Positions 16,784 to 26,191 of a DNA stretch of 64,000 nucleotides are shown piece by piece (position 1 is the stretch's first letter; every line of letters starts with the position of its first letter). Source of the DNA: Argentina anserina (taxonomy: Eukaryota > Streptophyta > Magnoliopsida > Rosales > Rosaceae); contig NC_065875.1 in assembly GCF_933775445.1 (NCBI RefSeq), forward strand, positions 10,491,001-10,555,000, read 5' to 3'. A model generated the notes under the pieces. That model saw only the letters and a program-made list of their open reading frames with translations, was not told where the DNA came from and made no database searches. The position numbers and the translations under genes are program-made.

Positions 16784-17110
16784 AGAGAAACTCGTGATAA
16801 AAATAAGAAAGCTTGTGGTGGGATTTGAACCTTGGTTATCCAAGGTACTTATCAAGTCCTTAGCCATTCTAACAAGTTATGTTTTCATCATTTTAATGCA
16901 CACTTTGACATATATATATATATACATCTAAAATTCTAAATATTTTCAAATTTATAAATTATTTTTTTAAATAAATATATATATATCTTAAAAATAATAT
17001 TTAATTAACGTGTCCACCACGTGTCTGTGTCCAAAAAATTTATATATGTCGTGCATACGTATCGAATCGTGTCCAATACAGACACTCGTGTCCGTGTCCG
17101 TGCTACTTAG
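16529..17110 (+). mobile_element. MITE family M, copy 1
   Basis: 582 bp with terminal inverted repeats CTATGAAGCACGGACACG and CTAAGTAGCACGGACACG (16 of 18 match). GATAGAAT flanks it at 16521-16528 and 17111-17118; a preceding G on both sides allows 9 bp. It sits at the polypurine tract/LTR junction of the gypsy remnant. The body consists of two related ~145-bp modules, each with (TA)n and a minus-strand GGTTCGAAT-type B box. hAT or MULE origin cannot be separated by the duplication length alone. Confidence 0.75.
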
Positions 17111-17601
17111 GATAGAATGTGATAACTTGTGTTTTCGTTAATAATCAATAACTATTTGTTTAAATGAATAAAAAAAAATCAAGCACTATTGGTTTAGAAC
17201 CGACATTAGAAAAGGATAGAGATAAAAAAGGGGCAAGAAATGTCAGTCTCTATATTTTTGGTGGTGGGAAAAAAAATCCAAGAGGATTATCATTATCTCT
17301 CCATCTCTTAATCTATCGTGGACCAGGGGGATCAGATGAGCCACCAAATTTGGGGTGGGGTTCTTATCGAAGGGGAAAGGAAGGAAGCTATGAAGCACGG
17401 ACACGGCTTCTGGGGTCTGTATTGCGTGTCTGTGTCGGACATGTTCGGATACGCGAACTCACTTTGGACACGGTCCGGACACGCACCAAATCATGATAAA
17501 AATAAGAATGCTTGTGATGGAATTCGAACCTTGGTCTTCCAAGGCACCAACAACCCCTCAACCATTCCAACAGATTCAATTGTTGTTATATTTATGCACA
17601 C

Positions 17602-17632
<31 letters not shown>

Positions 17633-17891
17633 AAGAGAGAAACTCGTGATAAAAATAAGAATGCTTGTGGTGGGATTCGAACCTTGGTTATCTAAGGTAG
17701 TTATCAAATCTTTAGCCATTCTAACAAGTTATGTTTTCATCATTTCAATGCACACTTTGACATATATATACATCTAAATACTTTCAAATTTATAAATTAA
17801 TTTTTTAATAAATATATATATTAAAAATAATATTTAATTGACGTATCCACCACGTGTCTGTGTCTAAAAAAATTTATATATGTCGTGTCTA

Positions 17892-19452
17892 TGATGAGTT
17901 CTCGATTACTCGACATCAATATTTAACCCTGAACACATCATAGTAGTATAAAGCAAGAGGGTATCGTTCACAAACCGGGGATCCAGCCAGGGCTTAGGAT
18001 CACAACACTTTCACGAATTCATAAAGATATAAAAGATTTGGTCTAGGTTCGGTATCAAAAATAAAAACAGAAAATAAAACCTAAACTAATATATACATGT
18101 GATCAACCAACCAACACATAAACAATCACCACAACAACTCATATAAAGCTAACGAAAACAAGTTCTAGCCCTCCTTTAAGAGTCTTGCCGAGACACTATC
18201 ATGAATAACTAAGGTTGGATCATGCAATTAGGGTCCTAAGCAGTAGCCTAAACACATAGACACTTAACACATTCGATTCATTCCAAGCGGTCTTAATCGA
18301 AATCTAACATACTTATCCTACCATGCAACTTCAAAGCCACGCATATTGAATTCATTAAGCATGTCACCTACTTAACCCCCAATCATGCAATTTCGAAAAT
18401 CACATAGAAAAGATAAACATGTTCATAGCATAAGTCATAAATCCAACAATCTAAATATCATGCTACAAGCGTATACATAACATATAGATATCGAAATCAT
18501 TCAATAACAAGGCACGGCAGAAACCAAAATTCATAAAACCAAAAACCTAAAATCGCAACTTGATATAATTTGAAACAAGTAACTATCTCATAGACAAAAT
18601 TGAAACAAGTTTACTCTACACAAATCGCATGCTTCATCCAACAACAAGAACAAAACCAAAACCGAATTGAAACAAAGATTGAATCAAGGTTACACTTTAT
18701 AAATCAAGCAATCCACAAGTGTAGCCGAGACTTCTATGGATGAAACCTTCTTCACAAGCGTGTTGAAAGGCTATTGATAGGTGGGGAATGATGGAATCGG
18801 TTTTAGGATTTCTTGGAATGGTGAAGGATGAATTCGGCAGAGCTATGGCTGTGTTTGTGTGTAGGGCTGATGATGAAAATATGGGGAGGCCGAGCCTCTA
18901 TATATAGAGGTGTAGGAAGCCTTCTTGCTGTGCCAAAAGGAAATAGAATCCAATTGGGAAACTGAAATCCTCTTTGTTATGGATTTTGATTCATGTACTC
19001 CAAATCCAACTTGATGTAGGAAACCAAGTCCAATAGGGAGATCACTTAAGGGCTGCTCGGCATCTCTCCTTGTTCAACTAGGAATAGCTAGGCCGGCCTC
19101 CTCTTCTCCTTCTTCAACTCGAATATGATTTCCTTGTTCAACTAGGAATGCATCTCGGCAACTCTTCTTCCTTTCCAAATATGATTTGTCTTTCCTGAAA
19201 AGAAATCGTCGATTAAGAAATAGGAAAGAATGAAAATAGGAAAGTAGAGTCCTAGTCGAGTAAGGAATCCTAGCTCAATAAGGAGTTCTAACACTTAGCA
19301 CAATTTCATCATCAAATCATCTAAAAATCGAAATAGCTCTACCTAGAATATACATGTATCAAATATGAACCTAAAACAACTAAATAAGAAGTAACAAAGC
19401 ATAAGAATAGGGTATATATACATTAAGAACGTCACACCTTGTGCTCCTATCA
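17892..19452 (-). repeat. 3' LTR of the gag-only retrotransposon
   Basis: 1561 bp, starting TGATGAGTTCTCG and ending GTGCTCCTATCA. It contains the palindrome CTCTATATATAGAG at 18896-18909, the likely TATA box for minus-strand transcription. This copy differs from the other LTR at this palindrome and near 19345. Confidence 0.95.
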
Positions 19453-19468
19453 ACAACCCCACACTTAG
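19453..19468 (-). promoter_or_regulatory. Polypurine tract of the retrotransposon
   Basis: Minus-strand reading AAGTGTGGGGTTGT directly before the 3' LTR. It would prime plus-strand DNA synthesis, and its position fixes the element's orientation. Confidence 0.75.
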
Positions 19469-21286
19469 ACTTTGCTAGTCCCTTAGCAAACACTAAAAAG
19501 GGAAATCAAAACAGAAAACGAAAATCAAAACAACTAACACTAACGACACAACACTAATGCCTTCAACATTTTGTCTCAGAGATCTTCAAACTCATAGCAT
19601 CAAGAATAACACTCCATCGAAATAGATAGGATGAATTCAATGGTTAATAAACATGAAATTTCGTTTAACAAGTAAGACATGGCAGAAACAAAGGTGATTT
19701 TAAGCTCGACATGTTCAAAACAAGTTCAAATTCAACTCACATAGGATATGCACTCCAAATCTTTTCTCTCAAGAACATGGCATATGCTTAAAAGCTTTTC
19801 ACACACAAGAGTTATGAACATAGTGAAAATCGAAAATCCTCATGAAAGATATCAATCATATGCACAAATGAACCCAAACCATATGCTTACTCATGAAACA
19901 AACTCCACAAATCAAGGACTACTCATTTTAAGAATCATGCGGATCTTTAGAGAAGGGATGGCTTAGGCTCGGCATTGACATATTTTTCAAGGTAAAGGGA
20001 ATCACAAAGGTCATCCTCACGACTTAGCAGAGCAAAACATCCACCTTATGTCGCCATACTCCATAAAACAAGGGCCAAATATCCTCATGTTGGACCCATT
20101 CATCACTTTAAACATTGTGAAAATGAACAAAGGCTAAAGTATAACATTATTGAGCCTTCAACAAAATACATCACAACTCCAAATTCACATAAATCAATGT
20201 CATGCCGAGATCTTTCATTCAATCTTTTCTTCTTTCTTTTTTTTCTTTCCTTGCCGTGTATCATGAATGTTTTCTTTCTTCTTCTTTTCACACGGCATCA
20301 ATACATTTTTTCTCTTTTTCATACTCTTTCCACAGCATAACATACATACAATAGTGTAACCCCACACTTGAATCAAATCATCACTCCATATTACATCCAA
20401 GAATCGGCTCTGCCAAGCCTCAAAGACAAGGTAGAGATATAACTATACTAAGCAAGGATATAACATGTTGGTAATGAAAGAAAAGGCTTAACGTAGGCTC
20501 AAAGGGGTAAACACTAAGGTGTCCCAAGCAGGGCTCAAATAGGGATACGGCTTTTTGGCTTTAAGTGGTGGAAATCCTAAAAAGATCCAACAATCCTTTT
20601 CAAAATCAGAGTATATTATGACATAAAGCTTCGAAAGTTTCACAAAGTAAGTTCTAGCATTCTCTAGTTCATTGCAATTCTATGGCATATGAATTGATCA
20701 AAATAAATGTAATGAGGTTATAAAGCCAAGAAACGATAGAATAAACTCTCCAAAGAAAGGCACAAGTATATGGCTCGAATCTCACATAGGTTACATGAAT
20801 TCAAACAAGTAAAGAACATGCTCATTCTGTACCTAAGTTTCAAAATCCTCATCTACTACATGTTCGTACAAAATCTACACATCGATTAACCATCAAATAA
20901 CAACAAGTTCATTCCAATATCATGCTCATCTATCAACCATAAATTCAAAGATCAACTCATCCTAGACAGTTAAAGGCATACCTAGGACTCAAAACAAAAA
21001 CAAAACAACTAAACAACTTCAAAAATAAAAAAAACAGAACTAAAATGACACTAAAATTTCGAAAATCAAAACACAAAATTTAAACACATAAGCATCAAAC
21101 AGTAGAATTCAACGAATGATGTATACCCCACCCCACACTTAAAACTTACATTGCCCTCAATGTACAATATGATAAGCAACGAAAATTAGAAAGAGTTAAG
21201 GGATAAGAAAATGCAAACACTCGTTGATGGCTCCTTCATTGGCTTAAGTTTAGAGTCTATAGCCTAGACTTCTTCATCTTCATCCA
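19469..21286 (-). other. 3' non-coding internal region of the retrotransposon
   Basis: About 1.8 kb without a credible ORF on either strand, where pol would be in an autonomous relative. It is A/C-rich on the plus strand. The 60-residue Lys/Arg frames near 20103-20400 come from an AG-rich stretch and are not genes. Confidence 0.6.
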
Positions 21287-21781
21287 CTAAAAGAATACGA
21301 CATGTTCCTCCTCCTCTTCATCAGAAGATATGATCATGATATCGCCATTATCCTCCTCATCTTCACTCGAGTCCAAATCACTGCTCTTATAGCTCGAATC
21401 AACTTCTTCCTTCAAACTCGGATCTTCTTCTTCTTCTTCTTCCTCATTGACACGGCTGTAAGACTCCACCTCCTCAATTATAAGTTCCTTGCTCTTTTCC
21501 TTAGAGCTAGCACGAATGTCCTCCACAAGATCCTTTAACTCCCTATGCGATTTTGCCAATTCCAAAATCGATTGTTGCATTTCATTGATCATCTTGTCTC
21601 GGCGGTGCTCCGCTCTTGTGGGTGTAGTCTTAACTCTAGCCGGTCTACCTCTCCTCTTCATGCCAACCATAGGCTTCAAATGGTCTCTAGTGTTCCCCCA
21701 CTTCCATGCTTTCCTTCCATCCAACTCGACTCCCTTGAACCGAGAAGTACCACTCACCCTAGAGCATGACGTCGAAACCAA
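21287..21781 (-). CDS. Acidic C-terminal ORF of the gag-only element
   Basis: It runs on from the gag frame but in a shifted register. The frame is open without an ATG at its start (TTG at 21781-21779) and overlaps the end of the gag ORF, so a programmed shift, splicing or a mutation would join them. The ~165 residues have a basic first third (GMKRRGRPARVKTTPTR), a helical middle (MINEMQQSILELAKSHRELKDLVEDIRA, shown only in part as a coiled-coil-like stretch) and a tail rich in Glu/Asp/Ser with runs of six glutamates. No zinc knuckle is present. The function is unknown; nucleic-acid binding by the basic part is inference. Confidence 0.6.
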   Translation of the reverse strand: MVSTSCSRVSGTSRFKGVELDGRKAWKWGNTRDHLKPMVGMKRRGRPARVKTTPTRAEHRRDKMINEMQQSILELAKSHRELKDLVEDIRASSKEKSKELIIEEVESYSRVNEEEEEEEDPSLKEEVDSSYKSSDLDSSEDEEDNGDIMIISSDEEEEEHVVFF

Positions 21782-21782
21782 A

Positions 21783-22424
21783 CTATCCCTTCTTTCTCCA
21801 TACTCTAATATGCATGATCCTATCTCCTACCTCAAGGTTCATGAAGCCTCTTGGTGAAAACGAATCAATGTACTCTTGATAATCCCTTAGCAAACCTTGG
21901 TAGAAAGTACTAGTCAACGCATGTTGGTTCATGTCATGGTCTAACGGTGCTACTACTTCTTGAAATCTCTTTAAGTACTTGTGGTAGGGCTCATCATCTT
22001 CTTGTTTGCATGCTTGAATCATCTCTCTCATCCTTGCTTTTCTTGCCGTGAGCAAGAATTCCTTGAGGAATGCTTCTTTAAGTTCATCCCATGATCGGAT
22101 GGAATTTTCAGGAATAGAGTGCAACCATTCTCTTGCTTTATCAACTAGAGTGAAGGGAAACACCTCAAGATACAATAACTCCAAGTCTCCACGTTCCATG
22201 GACTGAATAGCTTGTTGCATCTTCGACTCAAAAAGAAATATATGGACATCAGCCTTCTCAATCTTAAACCCTCTAAAGATCGGCATGGTCTTCAAAATTT
22301 TGTATGTGACCTCCATACGATTATGATTATGCCTAGGAGCCGGCAACACAATGCACCTAGGATGAAACGCAGGGCTGTCCCTCTCTGGAAACATATTGTC
22401 TTCACGAAACGCAAACACCTCCAT
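21783..22424 (-). CDS. gag: Gag-type capsid protein of the retrotransposon
   Basis: 213 residues, ATG at 22424-22422. The core matches the plant Retrotrans_gag domain as I know it: a hydrophobic LYLEVFPFTLVDKAREWL stretch, IPENSIRSWDELKEAFLKEF, basic ARKARMREMI, QEDDEPYHKYLKRF, and a final FYQGL motif. Gag would assemble the virus-like particle in the cytoplasm. The ORF ends in TAG at 21785-21783. A frame offset by one base is open through that point and continues as the acidic ORF. It is unbroken otherwise, consistent with the element's young age. Confidence 0.85.
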   Translation of the reverse strand: MEVFAFREDNMFPERDSPAFHPRCIVLPAPRHNHNRMEVTYKILKTMPIFRGFKIEKADVHIFLFESKMQQAIQSMERGDLELLYLEVFPFTLVDKAREWLHSIPENSIRSWDELKEAFLKEFLLTARKARMREMIQACKQEDDEPYHKYLKRFQEVVAPLDHDMNQHALTSTFYQGLLRDYQEYIDSFSPRGFMNLEVGDRIMHIRVWRKKG

Positions 22425-23758
22425 TGCACACTTGAAAATCTTCTTGTGACTTGATTGAACCGAATGTGGTAGTCTTCTTCTCCTTCTTATGAACTTGTGA
22501 ATGGTTGGAAAAAAAAATGAATAATTATGAACCCGTGCTCTCTATATATAGAGCAATCTTAATCCTTTTCCATGAGGTAGAAAGAAACCTACAAGGACAT
22601 AGAAACCTTCTCCCACTCCCACTTGGAATCCAAGTCCGAATGGGACTTCTCCATTGATAACACACGGCATGGCTTCTCCTACTTCAACTATGATTTCTTT
22701 TCACAACAACTTCCTTCTCCTAACTCAACTAAGAATCCATCTCTCCCTCTACTTTGGAAATCCCAATCCGGATGGAAATCTCCTTCTTGATGACACACAC
22801 ACGTTTTCCATGTTCGACTAGGAGTGTCATGGCCACTCCTCTCCTAGTCCAACTAGGAATTGATCTTGTCATCTCCTTAATCTATTCCATGGATCCATTA
22901 AGAATCGGTGGTAGCTTCAACCTATTGGGGAATGCATACAAGGAAGAACATTAGTTGAAACTAATCCACATGAGTTAGAAAACTTACCTTATCATGTACG
23001 GCATGATCAATTTGGGACAAGGACACGGCATCCTTGTCTTTGGAAGGCACGGCCTTCTTTGGTGGTGGCATGAGAGTGTCGAACTCTCTCACTTCTTCGC
23101 ATAAAAGAATACAAAAATCATACAAGAAATATACAAGGTTTCGTTCAAAAAGTTTTTACAAAAGTCTTTCAATCAATTACATACTTCTACATTCCTAAGT
23201 CATTCAAACAATTACATGATCGATTGATTCTAAGTTGTAAACCAAGGTGGACGTGCGGCCTAAGTATGGATGTCTAGACACAAGTTTGAATCGTTGTTTC
23301 AGAAGGCCGGATAGCTAATTCAGAGATAGTGAACATGGTAGGACTCATTTGTTGAACTACGGAGGGCAAGCCCTCTATCGACTCCATCACCGAGATGTAT
23401 GTCAGTCAATAGTTCTCTGAGATCCAATTTTGGTCCCATGCACCAGGGTAATGAAATAGCGTGCCCCTTACTCAGCTAGAAACAAACTTGGGTGTTAGAC
23501 AAATCTCCAAGTGTTAATAAAAGCCGCCCTCGACCTCATGCAAACTCGAGAGCTAGCATGAAGGGTTAAGGCTAATATTAACAAAAGGGACTTTACCTAT
23601 TCCGTTCGATTTACAACCTACAACAATCATTCACTCAATCATCAAAGCAACATCCTAAGATAAAATTACTATACATTACAAGAAAATAAGATAAGAATAT
23701 ACAAATGTACAATATACACAATGAATTCGCATTAAAAGTTAGGGATCCATCTCTTATG
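22425..23758 (-). other. Long leader between primer site and gag
   Basis: About 1.3 kb with no ORF of note. The half near gag resembles the LTR promoter region; the half near the primer site is unique within the window. Confidence 0.6.
22540..22553 (-). promoter_or_regulatory. Internal TATA palindrome before gag
   Basis: The 14-mer CTCTATATATAGAG is identical to the LTR palindrome and lies about 115 bp upstream of the gag ATG. The DNA further upstream (22560-22960) repeats U3-like motifs such as CAACTAGGAAT and aatccaagtccnaatgggna. It may be an internal gag promoter derived from the LTR. Confidence 0.5.
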
Positions 23759-23778
23759 GATCCCCGGCAACGGCGCCA
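23759..23778 (-). promoter_or_regulatory. Primer-binding site matching tRNA-Asp
   Basis: The plus strand reads GATCCCCGGCAACGGCGCCA, the 3' end of plant tRNA-Asp(GUC) as I remember it, including CCA, two bases from the 5' LTR. The minus strand is therefore complementary to that tRNA, the standard reverse-transcription start. Confidence 0.9.
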
Positions 23779-23780
23779 TT

Positions 23781-25341
23781 TGATGAGTTCTCGATTACTC
23801 GACATCAATATTTAACCCTGAACACATCATAGTAGTATAAAGCAAGAGGGTATCGTTCACAAACCGGGGATCCAGCCAGGGCTTAGGATCACAACACTTT
23901 CACGAATTCATAAAGATATAAAAGATTTGGTCTAGGTTCGGTATCAAAAATAAAAACAGAAAATAAAACCTAAACTAATATATACATGTGATCAACCAAC
24001 CAACACATAAACAATCACCACAACAACTCATATAAAGCTAACGAAAACAAGTTCTAGCCCTCCTTTAAGAGTCTTGCCGAGACACTATCATGAATAACTA
24101 AGGTTGGATCATGCAATTAGGGTCCTAAGCAGTAGCCTAAACACATAGACACTTAACACATTCGATTCATTCCAAGCGGTCTTAATCGAAATCTAACATA
24201 CTTATCCTACCATGCAACTTCAAAGCCACGCATATTGAATTCATTAAGCATGTCACCTACTTAACCCCCAATCATGCAATTTCGAAAATCACATAGAAAA
24301 GATAAACATGTTCATAGCATAAGTCATAAATCCAACAATCTAAATATCATGCTACAAGCGTATACATAACATATAGATATCGAAATCATTCAATAACAAG
24401 GCACGGCAGAAACCAAAATTCATAAAACCAAAAACCTAAAATCGCAACTTGATATAATTTGAAACAAGTAACTATCTCATAGACAAAATTGAAACAAGTT
24501 TACTCTACACAAATCGCATGCTTCATCCAACAACAAGAACAAAACCAAAACCGAATTGAAACAAAGATTGAATCAAGGTTACACTTTATAAATCAAGCAA
24601 TCCACAAGTGTAGCCGAGACTTCTATGGATGAAACCTTCTTCACAAGCGTGTTGAAAGGCTATTGATAGGTGGGGAATGATGGAATCGGTTTTAGGATTT
24701 CTTGGAATGGTGAAGGATGAATTCGGCAGAGCTATGGCTGTGTTTGTGTGTAGGGCTGATGATGAAAATATGGGGAGGCCGAGCCTCTATATATAAAGGT
24801 GTAGGAAGCCTTCTTGCTGTGCCAAAAGGAAATAGAATCCAATTGGGAAACTGAAATCCTCTTTGTTATGGATTTTGATTCATGTACTCCAAATCCAACT
24901 TGATGTAGGAAACCAAGTCCAATAGGGAGATCACTTAAGGGCTGCTCGGCATCTCTCCTTGTTCAACTAGGAATAGCTAGGCCGGCCTCCTCTTCTCCTT
25001 CTTCAACTCGAATATGATTTCCTTGTTCAACTAGGAATGCATCTCGGCAACTCTTCTTCCTTTCCAAATATGATTTGTCTTTCCTGAAAAGAAATCGTCG
25101 ATTAAGAAATAGGAAAGAATGAAAATAGGAAAGTAGAGTCCTAGTCGAGTAAGGAATCCTAGCTCAATAAGGAGTTCTAACACTTAGCACAATTTCATCA
25201 TCAAATCATCTAAAAATCGAAATAGCTCTACCTAGAACATACATGTATCAAATATGAACCTAAAACAACTAAATAAGAAGTAACAAAGCATAAGAATAGG
25301 GTATATATACATTAAGAACGTCACACCTTGTGCTCCTATCA
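23781..25341 (-). repeat. 5' LTR of the gag-only retrotransposon
   Basis: 1561 bp, same length as the other LTR. Differences seen: CTATATATAAAGG here against CTATATATAGAGG at the TATA palindrome, and cctagaacatac against cctagaatatac. As the element lies on the minus strand, this is the copy that would drive genomic RNA. Confidence 0.95.
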
Positions 25342-25445
25342 GTCTACGTATCGAATCGTGTCTAATACGGACACTCGTCTCCGTGTCCCGTGCTACTTAG
25401 GAAGGAAGTAAAGAAATCAATTCTCTCTCTCTCTCTCTCTCTCAT

Positions 25446-25608
25446 TTCCGATCTCCGAGTTAGATTTAGTTGAAGCATTTAGCGTACTTTGGTGATTCTC
25501 ATTATCTGACCTTGCTAGTTACTTTCTTGTCGGACCAAGTTGGCCCATTGAGACTTAGACACGTTCTTTGTTTTATTTGTTGGAGATTTTTATGTAAGGT
25601 CTTTATGT

Positions 25609-25702
<94 letters not shown>

Positions 25703-26191
25703 AGGGCGATAGAAGAGGAAGAGAAAGGGCTTGGGCCAACAAGGCTTGGGCTTAGGTCATAAGTAAGGTGGATCAACGGTCTAGATCTGGCGATATAAAA
25801 TTGACGGCTAAGATTAAAAAATGGAAAATAGAAATTTTTGAAAATCATTTTCAAAACACCATTCTTAAAAAATACATAGAAAATAAACCGAGTGTCAGAA
25901 AAATAATCCGCGAACACTCCCGCCTTTGTGTGTATGCGTAGTCTAATACATATATATTAAAATAATCGACATCTCGAAAAAATGTCGGTTAGCATGTTCT
26001 GTATCAGAAAATGACGAAAATTTTCAGGGACTCACAATCTCCACATGTGATTGAAAAACTGAAATGTCAGTTATCCTCGTGTTATAAAACTATCCCATCT
26101 ACCACGCTACTCTTTTGGCCATCTTTGGTTTGCTAAATCAAAGTTTTAGAAAAGGAAAGTGAATCTTTTCTAATGTTTGGAATATTGCAGG
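25446..26191. other. Intergenic DNA with a long GA microsatellite
   Basis: Contains about 42 GA repeats at 25615-25698. The minus-strand frame 25603-25917 is a translation of this repeat, not a gene. Nothing else recognised. Confidence 0.6.
25615..25698. repeat. (GA)42 microsatellite
   Basis: A pure GA run of about 84 bp, the longest microsatellite in the window and probably length-variable. Confidence 0.95.

Larger units (their letters stand above)
17892..25341 (-). mobile_element. Young gag-only LTR retrotransposon (7450 bp, minus strand)
   Basis: Perfect 5-bp target duplication GTCTA (17887-17891 and 25342-25346). Two LTRs of 1561 bp (TGATGAG...CTATCA) differ at two positions that I noticed. 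The internal region is 4328 bp. On the minus strand the order is 5' LTR (25341-23781), primer site, long leader, gag-type ORF (22424-21783), acidic ORF (21781-21287), polypurine tract, 3' LTR. No protease, reverse transcriptase, RNase H or integrase is visible, so it must move in trans. The tRNA-Asp primer site, the GTGTGGGG-type tract and the gag type point to the Athila side of Ty3/gypsy. The architecture fits the group called TR-GAG. LTR near-identity indicates a very recent insertion. Confidence 0.92.
17388..25400 (+). mobile_element. MITE family M, copy 2, split by a retrotransposon
   Basis: The two halves are 17388-17891 and 25347-25400, about 558 bp together. The left tip is CTATGAAGCACGGACACG and the right tip gives CTAAGTAGCACGGGACACG on the minus strand. 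The flanks GAAGGAAG (17380-17387 and 25401-25408) are its target duplication. Removing 17892-25346 restores a continuous element parallel to copy 1. Confidence 0.8.
17119..25445 (+). mobile_element. Second LTR of the gypsy remnant, interrupted
   Basis: 17119-17387 matches the first LTR (same start, attatcattatctctccatctc block). The match resumes at 25401 with gaaggaagtaaagaaatcaattc and a CT microsatellite, up to about 25443. Between these pieces lie MITE copy 2 and the retrotransposon inside it. The 3' end of this LTR is not found. Confidence 0.55.

Noticed and set aside
20103..20400. Two Lys/Arg-rich frames in the retrotransposon interior
   Set aside because: Come from an AG-rich stretch on the minus strand; no gag, pol or other domain.
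23759..23778. A tRNA-Asp gene
   Set aside because: Only the 3' terminal 20 nt including CCA are present, next to an LTR; it is the primer-binding site.
17892..25341. A large segmental duplication of genomic DNA
   Set aside because: The two identical 1561-bp segments are LTRs: TG...CA ends, target duplication, primer site and polypurine tract all fit.
25603..25917. Ser-Leu repeat protein frame
   Set aside because: Translation of the (GA)n microsatellite.
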